11,736 bases of DNA from Bacteroidales bacterium (GTDB taxonomy: Bacteria; Bacteroidota; Bacteroidia; Bacteroidales; FEN-979): positions 1-11,736 of the forward strand of contig JALNWG010000044.1 of the NCBI GenBank assembly GCA_023231005.1, in the 5' to 3' direction. Under the pieces are notes generated by a model, which saw only the letters and a program-made list of their open reading frames with translations, was not told the DNA's origin and made no database searches. The stretch's first letter is position 1. Each line of letters begins with the position of its first letter. The position numbers and the translations under genes are program-made. Shown here one piece after another: positions 1 to 7,554 of the stretch.

Positions 1-3000
1 AAAGAAGGATGAATCGGCGATCAACAAGCCTGATTTTTCCATTCTGAATTCGCCCAAATCGTAAGAAGTCAAATTCTTTACATGGATCAACTGCAACAAA
101 GTATAGGATCCCTGAGCAATGAGTCCATAGGAAGAAATTACGTTTCGCTTTGCTTTGGCTACTTCGATTTGCCATCGAAGTACCTCATCTTCACCGGCAG
201 AACCGGCATCTTTTTTCATCTTCGCAATTTCAAGGTTTGACCGGGTAATCATCAGGTTATTGATCAGGAGATAAAAATTACTTCGGTTCTCAAGGATGTT
301 GAGATATGCCTGAGCCACCTGGTTTCCGATATTCAGCTTTTGGGAATTCAGGCCCTCTTCGCTGGCACCCAGGTTAGATTGCGCCACTTTTACATTCGAC
401 CGGTATGGTTCTGAATAGAGGATCTGGGAAGCGTTTGCATTGGCGCTGATCATTTGCGGAGGCTGGGAATTCAGCTTGTCGTTTAGCACTCCGGTGGCAT
501 TCACATCCAGATAGGGAAGGAGGGCTGAACGTGCAATGTTGATGTCTTTAGAGCCAGCCATTACCGTGAATTTTTGGGCTAACAGGTCCTGATTGCTATC
601 TAGGGCCAGGGAAATCAGGTCGGGAAGTGAAATAAACCGCACATTGGTGTCCTTTCGCTGGAGGTCAACAATGGTGGCTTCGGTGAAGAGATCCCAGGTA
701 AGCGGCTTCAAGCCCAGTTTTCCAAAGGTCCCCAGGTTCAGAAAAAACCCTTTCCCGGCCAACAATTCAACAGGCAGCGTGGAGGCATTCTGTCCCAATA
801 AAATCTGTTGAATATTCAGTGCAATCCGTTTCGACAGCCTTTCGATGATACGGGGATAAACGGAAGCCAGAACACTATCGTCAACAAGGCTCTCATCAAA
901 TCCGAAACTTGGCAGTTTCCTTACATTCAGAGAATCTACCAACCGGATCAATTCCGAATAAGGTAAGCGAAAAAGGGCATCCAGATAGACCGCATCGGCA
1001 TCACGGGGAATCGATTGTAATATTGCATCAGCAGAAGTATCGGCAAGAATGAGGTTCATTTTCAATCCGGTAACACTATCAAAACTCACCATCGAGTGGT
1101 TATCCGGAATGAGGATATCATGGTAATCTCTGCAAATGACCACAGATAGTTTCTTAAAATGAGCCACTTTATTCAATTCATCGTATTCATTATCAACCGA
1201 TGATTTCAGCTGGATGTAAGAGAGATTCGGAATGCCGCTGCTCCCATTCTGCCAGGGGAGCTTTTGCATTTCATGATTGAGTACCATCCCGGCAACAACC
1301 GGTTTCGACAGCCTTTTTCGCATGGCCAAATTCTGGGAAGCCAGAACTCCCATAGATATGATAATGTCAACACTGGTATCGGCTAACAGTTGTGTGTTGA
1401 TCGCCTGAACGCTTCCGGTAGTCCATGTTCCGGTTGTTTTCGAACGATCTATAAAATCAACAGTAACCTGGCCCGACATCAGGCTTCTTACTTCTTTAAC
1501 TACATAATCGTGAAATTCCTGGTTCATCTTCGCGGGACCATCATAGACCACGGCCGCCGTAATGCGGCTGGTTTTAAAGGAGAGTGTCTGTTGAGCCTGT
1601 ACATCGGAAATCCCGGTTAAAATAAAAATTCCAGTCAGAAATAAACATGCAACTGTTGCAGTAATTCCTTTTTGTAGTTTTTTATTTTTAGTCAACTTCC
1701 GGCGTTTTCTGTTTTCAAGGAAGGTAGCCATTTTTTCATACACGATCGGGACTACAATAAGGGTCAGGAACATTGAACTGGTCAAACCGCCGATCAATAC
1801 CCAGGCCAAACCGTTTTTCCATTCGGCCCCTGCCCCGGAAGCAGTTGCGATGGGCATCATACCGAAAATCATGGCAAAGGTAGTCATGAAAATAGGACGG
1901 ATCCGCATCCCTCCTGCATCGATCAATGCGGCACGGATCGTTTCACCGGCCTTTCGTCTTTCATTTGCCCGGTCTACTATGAGAATGGCATTCTTCGAAA
2001 CCAGTCCGATCATCATGATCAACCCCAAAATGGAAAAGACATTGATCGTATTCCCGGTCAGGGCAAGTGCAAGAATGGCACCAATCAGCGCTACCGGAAT
2101 AGCAAATAAAACAATAAAAGGATATGCAAACGAATCATACAGGATCACCATGATAAAATAAACGAAAGTGATTCCAGCAATCAGTGCAATAAAAAGGCTC
2201 AGAAAAGAGGTCAGCATTTCATCCTGGTCTCCCCCGAAATTGATTCTTGTCCCCTGTGCCTTTGAACCCCCAATTGTTGCAGAAAAGGCCTGGATTATGG
2301 AACCACTGGGCGAACCATCGGTATACGCGCTTACGGTCGTCATGGCATTGCGGTTCTTTCGCTCCAGTTTGGTAGGCCCCGAAGATTGGTAGATGGAGGC
2401 GAATTGCTGCAGTTCGATGATTTCTCCCTTCTGGTTGACGAAGGAAAGATGGGAAATGTCATCGGGATTGGTGCGATCGAATTTGTCGAGAGATACACGG
2501 ATATCGTATTGATTCGATCCCTCCCGGTATTTTGACTCATTATTTCCGGTGAGTGCGATCTGCAAAGCGCTGCCAACATCCGTCACGGTGAGGCCCAATG
2601 CCGCCATTTTCTGCCGGTCAATCTCTACCCGTGTTTCGGGATTTCCTCTTGTCGCCGAGAATTTCAGATAGGTTACCCCGGGGGTCAGAACAAGGTTGCG
2701 GGCAACAATATCAGCCGTTTTCATGATGCTATCGTAATTCACGCCAGTAACTTCAACACTAATGGGAGCGCCGCTTGTCCCTCCCGTAAAATCGATTTGG
2801 TTGATAAATACTTTAACCCCTGGAATATCGGAAGTGAGCTTTTTTACTTTCTGTCCGAGCTGTGCAGTTGACAATGATCTAAGCTCTTTCGCGCAAAGAG
2901 TAACTACAATTTCAGCCTGGTTGTCGCTCGAAACCCCGTTGCCTCCTTTACCTACGTTTGTAAGAATGTTGGTTACCTCAGGCAATGAGGCAATCCGTTT

Positions 3001-4767
3001 TTCGATATTCTGAGTTTGACGGTTATTACGCTCTAATGTTGTCCCGGGCGCATATTCCAGGGCAACAGAAAACTGGCTACGGTCGGTTTGCTTCATAAAT
3101 TCGAATCCGGTAAGCCCGGCAACGGGAATCAGCAGGGTGATTACCAAACACGCCATGACTACATAAAGAACTTTATTTTGATGGCAAAGACTCCAATTCA
3201 GCAACAAGAGATATTTTTGGGTAATATACTTGAACCCCCTTTCAAAAAACTTTCCAAAATGGCTCAGCAAGGAATCGGAATTGTATGATTCAAGTTTGGC
3301 AAAGCGTGATGCCAGAATTGGTGTTACCGTAAATGAAACCAGAAGACTGGTCAAGGTAGAAACCAGGATGATGATGGAAAAACCGCGGACAATATCGCCA
3401 ATAAGACCGGTAGTAAGCGCCAGGGGGACAAAGACCACAATATCGACAAACGTAATGGAAACCGCGGCAAAACCGATCTCGGTTCTTCCCTTGAGGGCAG
3501 CAAGATGCCGTTCCTCCCCTTTTTCGAGATGATGATAGATATTTTCAATGACAACGATAGAGTCATCCACCAGAATACCGATAACCAGCGACAACGCCAA
3601 CAGGGTAAAAAGGTTCAGGCTCATTCCAAAGATCCACATGACCACGAAAGCCGTAGTCAATGAGCAGGGAATCGACACCATTACAATCAATGAAGTGCGG
3701 AATGAATGTAAAAAGAGGAACATGACCAGGGCCACTAACAAGATAGCCAATCCAAGATCCTCCATTACGGCTTTGGCAGCCTCCATGGTGTACACGCTCT
3801 GGTCATCGGCAATGTCGAAATGAAGTTTGATATCCTGGTAATCGGTTTCCAAACGGGATAATTCCTTATGAACAAGCCCGCATACCTGTACCATATTGGC
3901 ATCGTTTTGTTTCTGAATCTCCAGCCCCAGCGCGTTAACCCCGTTAAACCGGCTGATTATGGTAGGATCAACCGTACCATCCTGGACTTCTGCAACATCA
4001 CTCAGCTGTATCTCCCCTCCCTTGGATGAATATCCCACAACTAAGTTGTTCATCTCCTCCAGCGAAGTAAACTTCCCGGCAACACGAACCACGAACTGGT
4101 GCGAAGGATCCATTAACTTCCCGGTTGGAAAATCAAGATTGGCGGTATAAATGGAATTGGAAATCTGACCAAGCGCCAGCCCGTAAGCTCTTGCCTTTTG
4201 TACATCGACATTGACCCGGATCTCCCGTTTCAGTCCACCGGTAATGGTGATGTTCCCCACCCCGGGTACCCTCGACAAAGTTGGTTTGATCTGGTCGTCA
4301 ACCACGGTATAAAATTTTGCGGGAGGCAAATTCGACGTAAGGGAAAGCCGCAAAACCGGCATCTGACTGGCTGAATAGGTCAGAAGAGAAGGAGTTTTCG
4401 CATCTTTTGGCAACGTGGAAATAACTTCATTCACCTTCCGTTGCACATCCTGGACCGCATTGTTGATCCTGGCTGTACGGTAAAACTCGAGGAACACAAT
4501 GGATAATCCTTCATACGAAACGGAAGTAATATTCTTCACCTTTTCGATTCCCGACAAGGCATCTTCAATGACCCGGGTTACATTGCTCTCCACCTCGCCG
4601 GGAGAAGCCCCGGGATAGATGGTCTGAACTGTAACATAAGGCGCATCGATTTTAGGCAGCAGCTCATATCCAAGCTGGTAATAGCCGAAAACAGCTAAAA
4701 GCCCAAGCGCCAGAAAAATCACGATAATAAAAGAAGGTCGTTTTATTGCTAATTCAGTCAGAGACAT
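1..4767 (-). CDS. RND efflux permease fused to ABC_sub_bind periplasmic domain and TolC-like channel (3' end outside window)
   Basis: This is a proton-driven inner-membrane efflux pump fused to further envelope domains. Reading the frame triplet by triplet from the ATG at 4767 to base 1 shows no stop, giving 1589 visible residues. Residues 1 to about 1012 are a complete HAE1/AcrB-type RND permease. Motifs include SPGEVE near the N-terminus, the TM4 pair D401-D402 (LVDDSIVVIEN), K925 in VSKNAILIVDRAN and R957 in RIRPIFMTT, so the proton-relay residues are present. A basic linker (1019-1033) leads to a hydrophobic segment (1034-1053) ending SDVQA-QQ. Residues about 1059-1372 resemble ABC_sub_bind (TrpX-like) binding proteins, with IIISMGVLASQNLA and later PVELLAGKGFFLNLGTFGKLGL. 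From about 1378 an outer-membrane-efflux domain begins (ISLPDLISLALDSNQDLLAQ) and runs off the window. The upstream in-frame TAA at 4771 supports the chosen start. It lies 16 bases after the adaptor gene, as in one operon. RND-channel fusions are known in Bacteroidota heavy-metal pumps; I do not recall this three-part order in a HAE1-type pump. Confidence 0.9.
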   Translation of the reverse strand, partial: MSLTELAIKRPSFIIVIFLALGLLAVFGYYQLGYELLPKIDAPYVTVQTIYPGASPGEVESNVTRVIEDALSGIEKVKNITSVSYEGLSIVFLEFYRTARINNAVQDVQRKVNEVISTLPKDAKTPSLLTYSASQMPVLRLSLTSNLPPAKFYTVVDDQIKPTLSRVPGVGNITITGGLKREIRVNVDVQKARAYGLALGQISNSIYTANLDFPTGKLMDPSHQFVVRVAGKFTSLEEMNNLVVGYSSKGGEIQLSDVAEVQDGTVDPTIISRFNGVNALGLEIQKQNDANMVQVCGLVHKELSRLETDYQDIKLHFDIADDQSVYTMEAAKAVMEDLGLAILLVALVMFLFLHSFRTSLIVMVSIPCSLTTAFVVMWIFGMSLNLFTLLALSLVIGILVDDSIVVIENIYHHLEKGEERHLAALKGRTEIGFAAVSITFVDIVVFVPLALTTGLIGDIVRGFSIIILVSTLTSLLVSFTVTPILASRFAKLESYNSDSLLSHFGKFFERGFKYITQKYLLLLNWSLCHQNKVLYVVMACLVITLLIPVAGLTGFEFMKQTDRSQFSVALEYAPGTTLERNNRQTQNIEKRIASLPEVTNILTNVGKGGNGVSSDNQAEIVVTLCAKELRSLSTAQLGQKVKKLTSDIPGVKVFINQIDFTGGTSGAPISVEVTGVNYDSIMKTADIVARNLVLTPGVTYLKFSATRGNPETRVEIDRQKMAALGLTVTDVGSALQIALTGNNESKYREGSNQYDIRVSLDKFDRTNPDDISHLSFVNQKGEIIELQQFASIYQSSGPTKLERKNRNAMTTVSAYTDGSPSGSIIQAFSATIGGSKAQGTRINFGGDQDEMLTSFLSLFIALIAGITFVYFIMVILYDSFAYPFIVLFAIPVALIGAILALALTGNTINVFSILGLIMMIGLVSKNAILIVDRANERRKAGETIRAALIDAGGMRIRPIFMTTFAMIFGMMPIATASGAGAEWKNGLAWVLIGGLTSSMFLTLIVVPIVYEKMATFLENRKRRKLTKNKKLQKGITATVACLFLTGIFILTGISDVQAQQTLSFKTSRITAAVVYDGPAKMNQEFHDYVVKEVRSLMSGQVTVDFIDRSKTTGTWTTGSVQAINTQLLADTSVDIIISMGVLASQNLAMRKRLSKPVVAGMVLNHEMQKLPWQNGSSGIPNLSYIQLKSSVDNEYDELNKVAHFKKLSVVICRDYHDILIPDNHSMVSFDSVTGLKMNLILADTSADAILQSIPRDADAVYLDALFRLPYSELIRLVDSLNVRKLPSFGFDESLVDDSVLASVYPRIIERLSKRIALNIQQILLGQNASTLPVELLAGKGFFLNLGTFGKLGLKPLTWDLFTEATIVDLQRKDTNVRFISLPDLISLALDSNQDLLAQKFTVMAGSKDINIARSALLPYLDVNATGVLNDKLNSQPPQMISANANASQILYSEPYRSNVKVAQSNLGASEEGLNSQKLNIGNQVAQAYLNILENRSNFYLLINNLMITRSNLEIAKMKKDAGSAGEDEVLRWQIEVAKAKRNVISSYGLIAQGSYTLLQLIHVKNLTSYDLGEFRMEKSGLLIADSSFF
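652..1593 (-). other. ABC_sub_bind (TrpX-like) periplasmic solute-binding domain within the fusion
   Basis: Residues about 1059-1372 have the alternating beta/alpha pattern of a two-lobed periplasmic binding protein. It starts with ITAAVVYDGPAKMNQEFHDY, has a mid-lobe IIISMG segment and KPVVAGMV, and ends with the RIALNIQQILLGQ and PVELL...FFLNLGTFGKLGL block that resembles the C-terminal end of the ABC_sub_bind family. Family members normally bind small solutes such as aromatic amino acids for ABC importers, but no importer gene is visible here. The ligand cannot be predicted. The family assignment is from pattern recognition and is moderately secure. Confidence 0.7.
1594..1695 (-). other. 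Signal-peptide-like segment inside the RND fusion (domain junction)
   Basis: Residues 1025-1058 of the fusion read like a complete Sec signal peptide: a lysine-rich n-region (TKNKKLQK), a hydrophobic core (GITATVACLFLTGIFILTGI) and a c-region SDVQA followed by QQ, which fits a signal peptidase I site after Ala1058. The residue just before the n-region is Leu1025, encoded by TTG (1693-1695), a conceivable relic start codon. AcrB-type permeases end in the cytoplasm, so this segment would act as a thirteenth inside-to-outside helix and place the following domains in the periplasm. Whether it is cleaved cannot be told from the sequence. Confidence 0.75.
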
Positions 4768-4783
4768 GCTTTACTTTTTTTCA

Positions 4784-5833
4784 CTATTTTACGATCACTA
4801 CCTTCACGTTATCCGAGCAATTATTTTGTCCGCTTGTAACAACAAACATTCCTTCTTCAAGACCGTTCAGTACCTCCAGAAACTGACCCGATTCACGACC
4901 TAAGGTAATGTTGCGCAACCTGGCAATATTTCCTGAAACAATGAAAACCTGTGCATTCTTCACACTGCCGATCAATGCTTCCCGGGGAATAACGAGGGTA
5001 TTCCGTGATGTGATGGAGGTGAAATTAACCCTTGCAAACATGCCGCCTTTTAGAGGATTTTCAGATGAATTGGGAAGTTTTATTTCAACCGGAAAGGTAT
5101 GATCATCGTCGGCCTTGGAAGCAATATTATCAACATGACCATAAAAGATCTGGCCAGGGTAAACATCCGTCGTGATTTCAACCGAATCGCCAGGCGAAAG
5201 CATGAACGCATCTTTTTCGGATACATTTACCCTTACTTTCAGGGTTGAGATATCGACGATATTCCCCAAAACTGAATTAAGCTGAACATACGAGCCTTCA
5301 TTGATCTTCCTGGAATTAATGGTCCCGCTGATGGTCGCTTTCACTTTTGTATCATCCAGCGCTTTCTGCGAACGGGTCATCTCATTTTCGGCCGATTGCA
5401 TATCCAGTCTTGAAAGATCCAGTTGAGCCGCCGAGATCGAATTTTGTTCATAGAGTGTTTTATTCCGTTCAAAATCGCGCTTTGATTTGAAAAAATTAAT
5501 CTCAGACCGAGCCATATCAGATCTAAGTACGAGATCATCAATTTCAAACAGAACCATTCCTTTCTTTACATTGTCGCCAACTTTGACATGAATTGCTTTA
5601 ACAATGCCCTGGGCTTCTCCAATGATATCCACATCGTTGTTTGGATTGATTACCCCCACCATGCTTACCAGATTTGACAATACCTGCTTTTTTATCCCGA
5701 CCACATTGACCGGAATGTCGCTAAGTACATCTTTCCGGTCACCTTGTTCCTTTCGCTTTCCAATCATGAACAGGAAAATAATAATAAGCACGACAATCAC
5801 CGTCGCAATGGATGGGAATAGAATTTTTTTCAT
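4784..5833 (-). CDS. HlyD/AcrA-type periplasmic adaptor (membrane fusion protein) of the RND pump
   Basis: This 349-residue protein bridges an RND permease and an outer-membrane channel in the periplasm. Residues 4-24 form a single N-terminal membrane helix with no lipobox cysteine, so it is anchored by the helix rather than by lipid. Residues about 68-100 are the first half of the lipoyl-like domain (GEAQGIVKAIHVKVGDNVKKG), about 101-162 form the alpha-helical hairpin rich in charged and Gln residues, and about 163-190 complete the lipoyl domain (ATISGTINSRKINEGSYV). Beta-barrel and membrane-proximal domains follow, ending VKVVIVK. The frame has an earlier ATG at 5869, but I prefer the start at 5833. 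It gives the canonical MKK plus helix, and the likely -7 promoter element at 5867-5874 overlaps the earlier ATG. The fused permease gene begins 16 bases after the stop, so the two are almost certainly co-transcribed. Confidence 0.92.
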   Translation of the reverse strand: MKKILFPSIATVIVVLIIIFLFMIGKRKEQGDRKDVLSDIPVNVVGIKKQVLSNLVSMVGVINPNNDVDIIGEAQGIVKAIHVKVGDNVKKGMVLFEIDDLVLRSDMARSEINFFKSKRDFERNKTLYEQNSISAAQLDLSRLDMQSAENEMTRSQKALDDTKVKATISGTINSRKINEGSYVQLNSVLGNIVDISTLKVRVNVSEKDAFMLSPGDSVEITTDVYPGQIFYGHVDNIASKADDDHTFPVEIKLPNSSENPLKGGMFARVNFTSITSRNTLVIPREALIGSVKNAQVFIVSGNIARLRNITLGRESGQFLEVLNGLEEGMFVVTSGQNNCSDNVKVVIVK

Positions 5834-6032
5834 TTTACAATGTTGATGAGGAGTTAGCAGAGAAATCAAAGATACAGGTTTTCCTGATATCCAATAGCAT
5901 TTCCGGGATGTTCTTCACTTTTATCTGGGATTGAGAATATGAACTCAAAAACCAGTTGAGGAAAAGGAGGTATATTTGCAGTTAAGGCATAATGGGCCAC
6001 AATATCGTTTTAAAGTTGCACTAAAGTCTTGG
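5834..6032. other. Intergenic region upstream of the efflux operon
   Basis: About 200 bases separate the glycosyltransferase stop from the adaptor start, both genes being on the minus strand. Apart from the promoter element near 5870 I see no convincing terminator hairpin, operator palindrome or small gene here. The inverted repeat found upstream of the MarR gene at the right edge has no copy in this stretch. Confidence 0.5.
5867..5874 (-). promoter_or_regulatory. Probable Bacteroidota -7 promoter element for the efflux operon
   Basis: On the minus strand this reads TATCTTTG, an exact match to the Bacteroidota -7 consensus TAnnTTTG. A TTG triplet lies 17 bases upstream (5892-5894), slightly closer than the usual -33 spacing. 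Transcription would start near 5860, leaving a leader of about 27 bases before the adaptor ATG at 5833. Confidence 0.5.
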
Positions 6033-7505
6033 TTAATTTTTATAAGGGGAAATTAGTTTGCTCAGTACTCCCGATTTATAAATATATGGTGTGTACCCGT
6101 TTGAAATGAATGTACTTAGGGTTGCAGAATCTGGATTTCCTGAATATGCTGTAAAATTTGTATAAAACATAGTTTCAATAGGTCTCTCCGAATTGAAAAT
6201 TACAACCTTTTTTTCCGGTAATCGTTGATTAAGATTTCGTAATTCTTGAGCCCACGACGGGTCCTTATCTTCACGTTCAAAAGGATTGATTCTTTCGATA
6301 TTCAATCTTATTGGAAGAAGAATCAGAAGCCAAAGAACAACATACTTCAACCATAGGTACTGTTTCTTGACGTATGCTTCTTTTAAATAATACCAAAACC
6401 AAGCAGTGATTAAGAAGTATGATGGTGATGATAGCATGAGATAAGTATGCCTTTTTGTCTCCGCAAAAGAGAAAATGACAACTGGGATTATCCACCATAT
6501 TGAAAGCAATTTAAGAGCCCATTCCTTTTTGTCTTTGAATAAAATATACATGGCAAAAATCAACGGGATGTAGACAAGCTCACCAAAAATAATTTCGACA
6601 TAATTAATGTAATACCACCAGGGAGCATTATGATTCTCAATGCTTGTGGAATACGCAAACAAGAACTTCCGAATAACCCATTTTGCTTCTAAGGGGAAAG
6701 TTAACATGATGTAGATAAACCACGGCAATGCGATAATTAAACATCCAATCACAATGATTATGAAGTGCCTGATAATTTCCCGTACTGTGTATTTTCTTGC
6801 AAATATTGCACCTGTTAACCAAACTGGAAAAACAATGAGTGCCGGAAGCCATTTTGAAAGAATTGCTAATCCAATAAACAGTCCGCCCAAGAATGACAAG
6901 TAATACTTATTCTTCTGGATAATTGAGATAATGCAAAATAGGATGGCAATTTCAATGAATATATTAAAGAATGTTTCAACATGATCGGAGGATAATCTCC
7001 CACTTCCTATTTCAAGAACAAGTCCGTTTATTGCATGCAGGAATGCAGCTAATAGACCAACCCGTTCATTAAACAGGTATTTTCCCAAAAGAAATGTGAG
7101 GTAAATTGCCAATAATGAGAAAATAAGTGTCGGAATCCGAACCGCAAAATCAGAGTTCCCGAATGTATCTATCGATAAGGCAATAAACCATAAAGGGACT
7201 GGCGGCTTCTCAAGCCAAACATTGTTTTTTACCCAAACTCGATAATCGTATTTGATAAAGGTATTATCGTATAAGGTTGGTTTTAATGGATGTTTAATAA
7301 GATTTTTAGCCACCAATGCATGATATCGTTCATCCCATTCGTGCAAATAGTGATCTGAGGCTACATAGATACGCATTGTTAATCCACAAAGTAGAATCAG
7401 AATTATCGAAATCTTATAGTTCCCAATACGTGATTGTCTCCATGCGAATATGCAGCAGATCGTACCAATACAAATTGTAATAACTCCAAAAATGATATTT
7501 GACAT
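6033..7505 (-). CDS. GT39/ArnT-superfamily membrane glycosyltransferase (PMT_2-like)
   Basis: This 490-residue polytopic membrane protein is predicted to transfer a sugar from a polyprenyl-phosphate donor to an acceptor on the periplasmic face. After the first helix and a second at about 33-49 comes the hallmark acidic loop HEWDERYHALVAKN, with D58-E59 in the position of the catalytic acidic residue of the GT39/ArnT family. It is followed by EKPPVPLWF (about 99-107) and then FAVRIPTLIF and GRLSSDHVETFFN, all typical of the PMT_2 domain. About ten membrane helices follow, with a soluble C-terminal tail of roughly 80 residues. Acceptor and donor cannot be told; lipid A, glycan and protein are all possible. 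It starts 49 bases after the aspartase stop with AAGGG shortly upstream of the ATG, so it could be read through from that gene. A weak TTATTTTG (7538-7545, minus strand) might be its own -7 element. Its DNA is clearly AT-richer than the efflux and aspartase genes: sampled 60-base lines have 28-40% GC against about 50%. Confidence 0.85.
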   Translation of the reverse strand: MSNIIFGVITICIGTICCIFAWRQSRIGNYKISIILILLCGLTMRIYVASDHYLHEWDERYHALVAKNLIKHPLKPTLYDNTFIKYDYRVWVKNNVWLEKPPVPLWFIALSIDTFGNSDFAVRIPTLIFSLLAIYLTFLLGKYLFNERVGLLAAFLHAINGLVLEIGSGRLSSDHVETFFNIFIEIAILFCIISIIQKNKYYLSFLGGLFIGLAILSKWLPALIVFPVWLTGAIFARKYTVREIIRHFIIIVIGCLIIALPWFIYIMLTFPLEAKWVIRKFLFAYSTSIENHNAPWWYYINYVEIIFGELVYIPLIFAMYILFKDKKEWALKLLSIWWIIPVVIFSFAETKRHTYLMLSSPSYFLITAWFWYYLKEAYVKKQYLWLKYVVLWLLILLPIRLNIERINPFEREDKDPSWAQELRNLNQRLPEKKVVIFNSERPIETMFYTNFTAYSGNPDSATLSTFISNGYTPYIYKSGVLSKLISPYKN

Positions 7506-7554
7506 TAGCGGACCCTTATATTAACCGAAAACCATAGCAAAATAAAATTCTGGT

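Noticed and set aside
1594..1740. Boundary between two separate genes (RND permease and binding-protein/channel)
   Set aside because: The preserved signal peptide hints at an old boundary, but no stop codon occurs in the frame on either side and the translation stays meaningful throughout, so I annotate one fused gene.
1850..2392. Plus-strand open frames opposite the RND permease
   Set aside because: They are antisense to highly recognisable transmembrane and porter motifs of the permease and resemble no protein.
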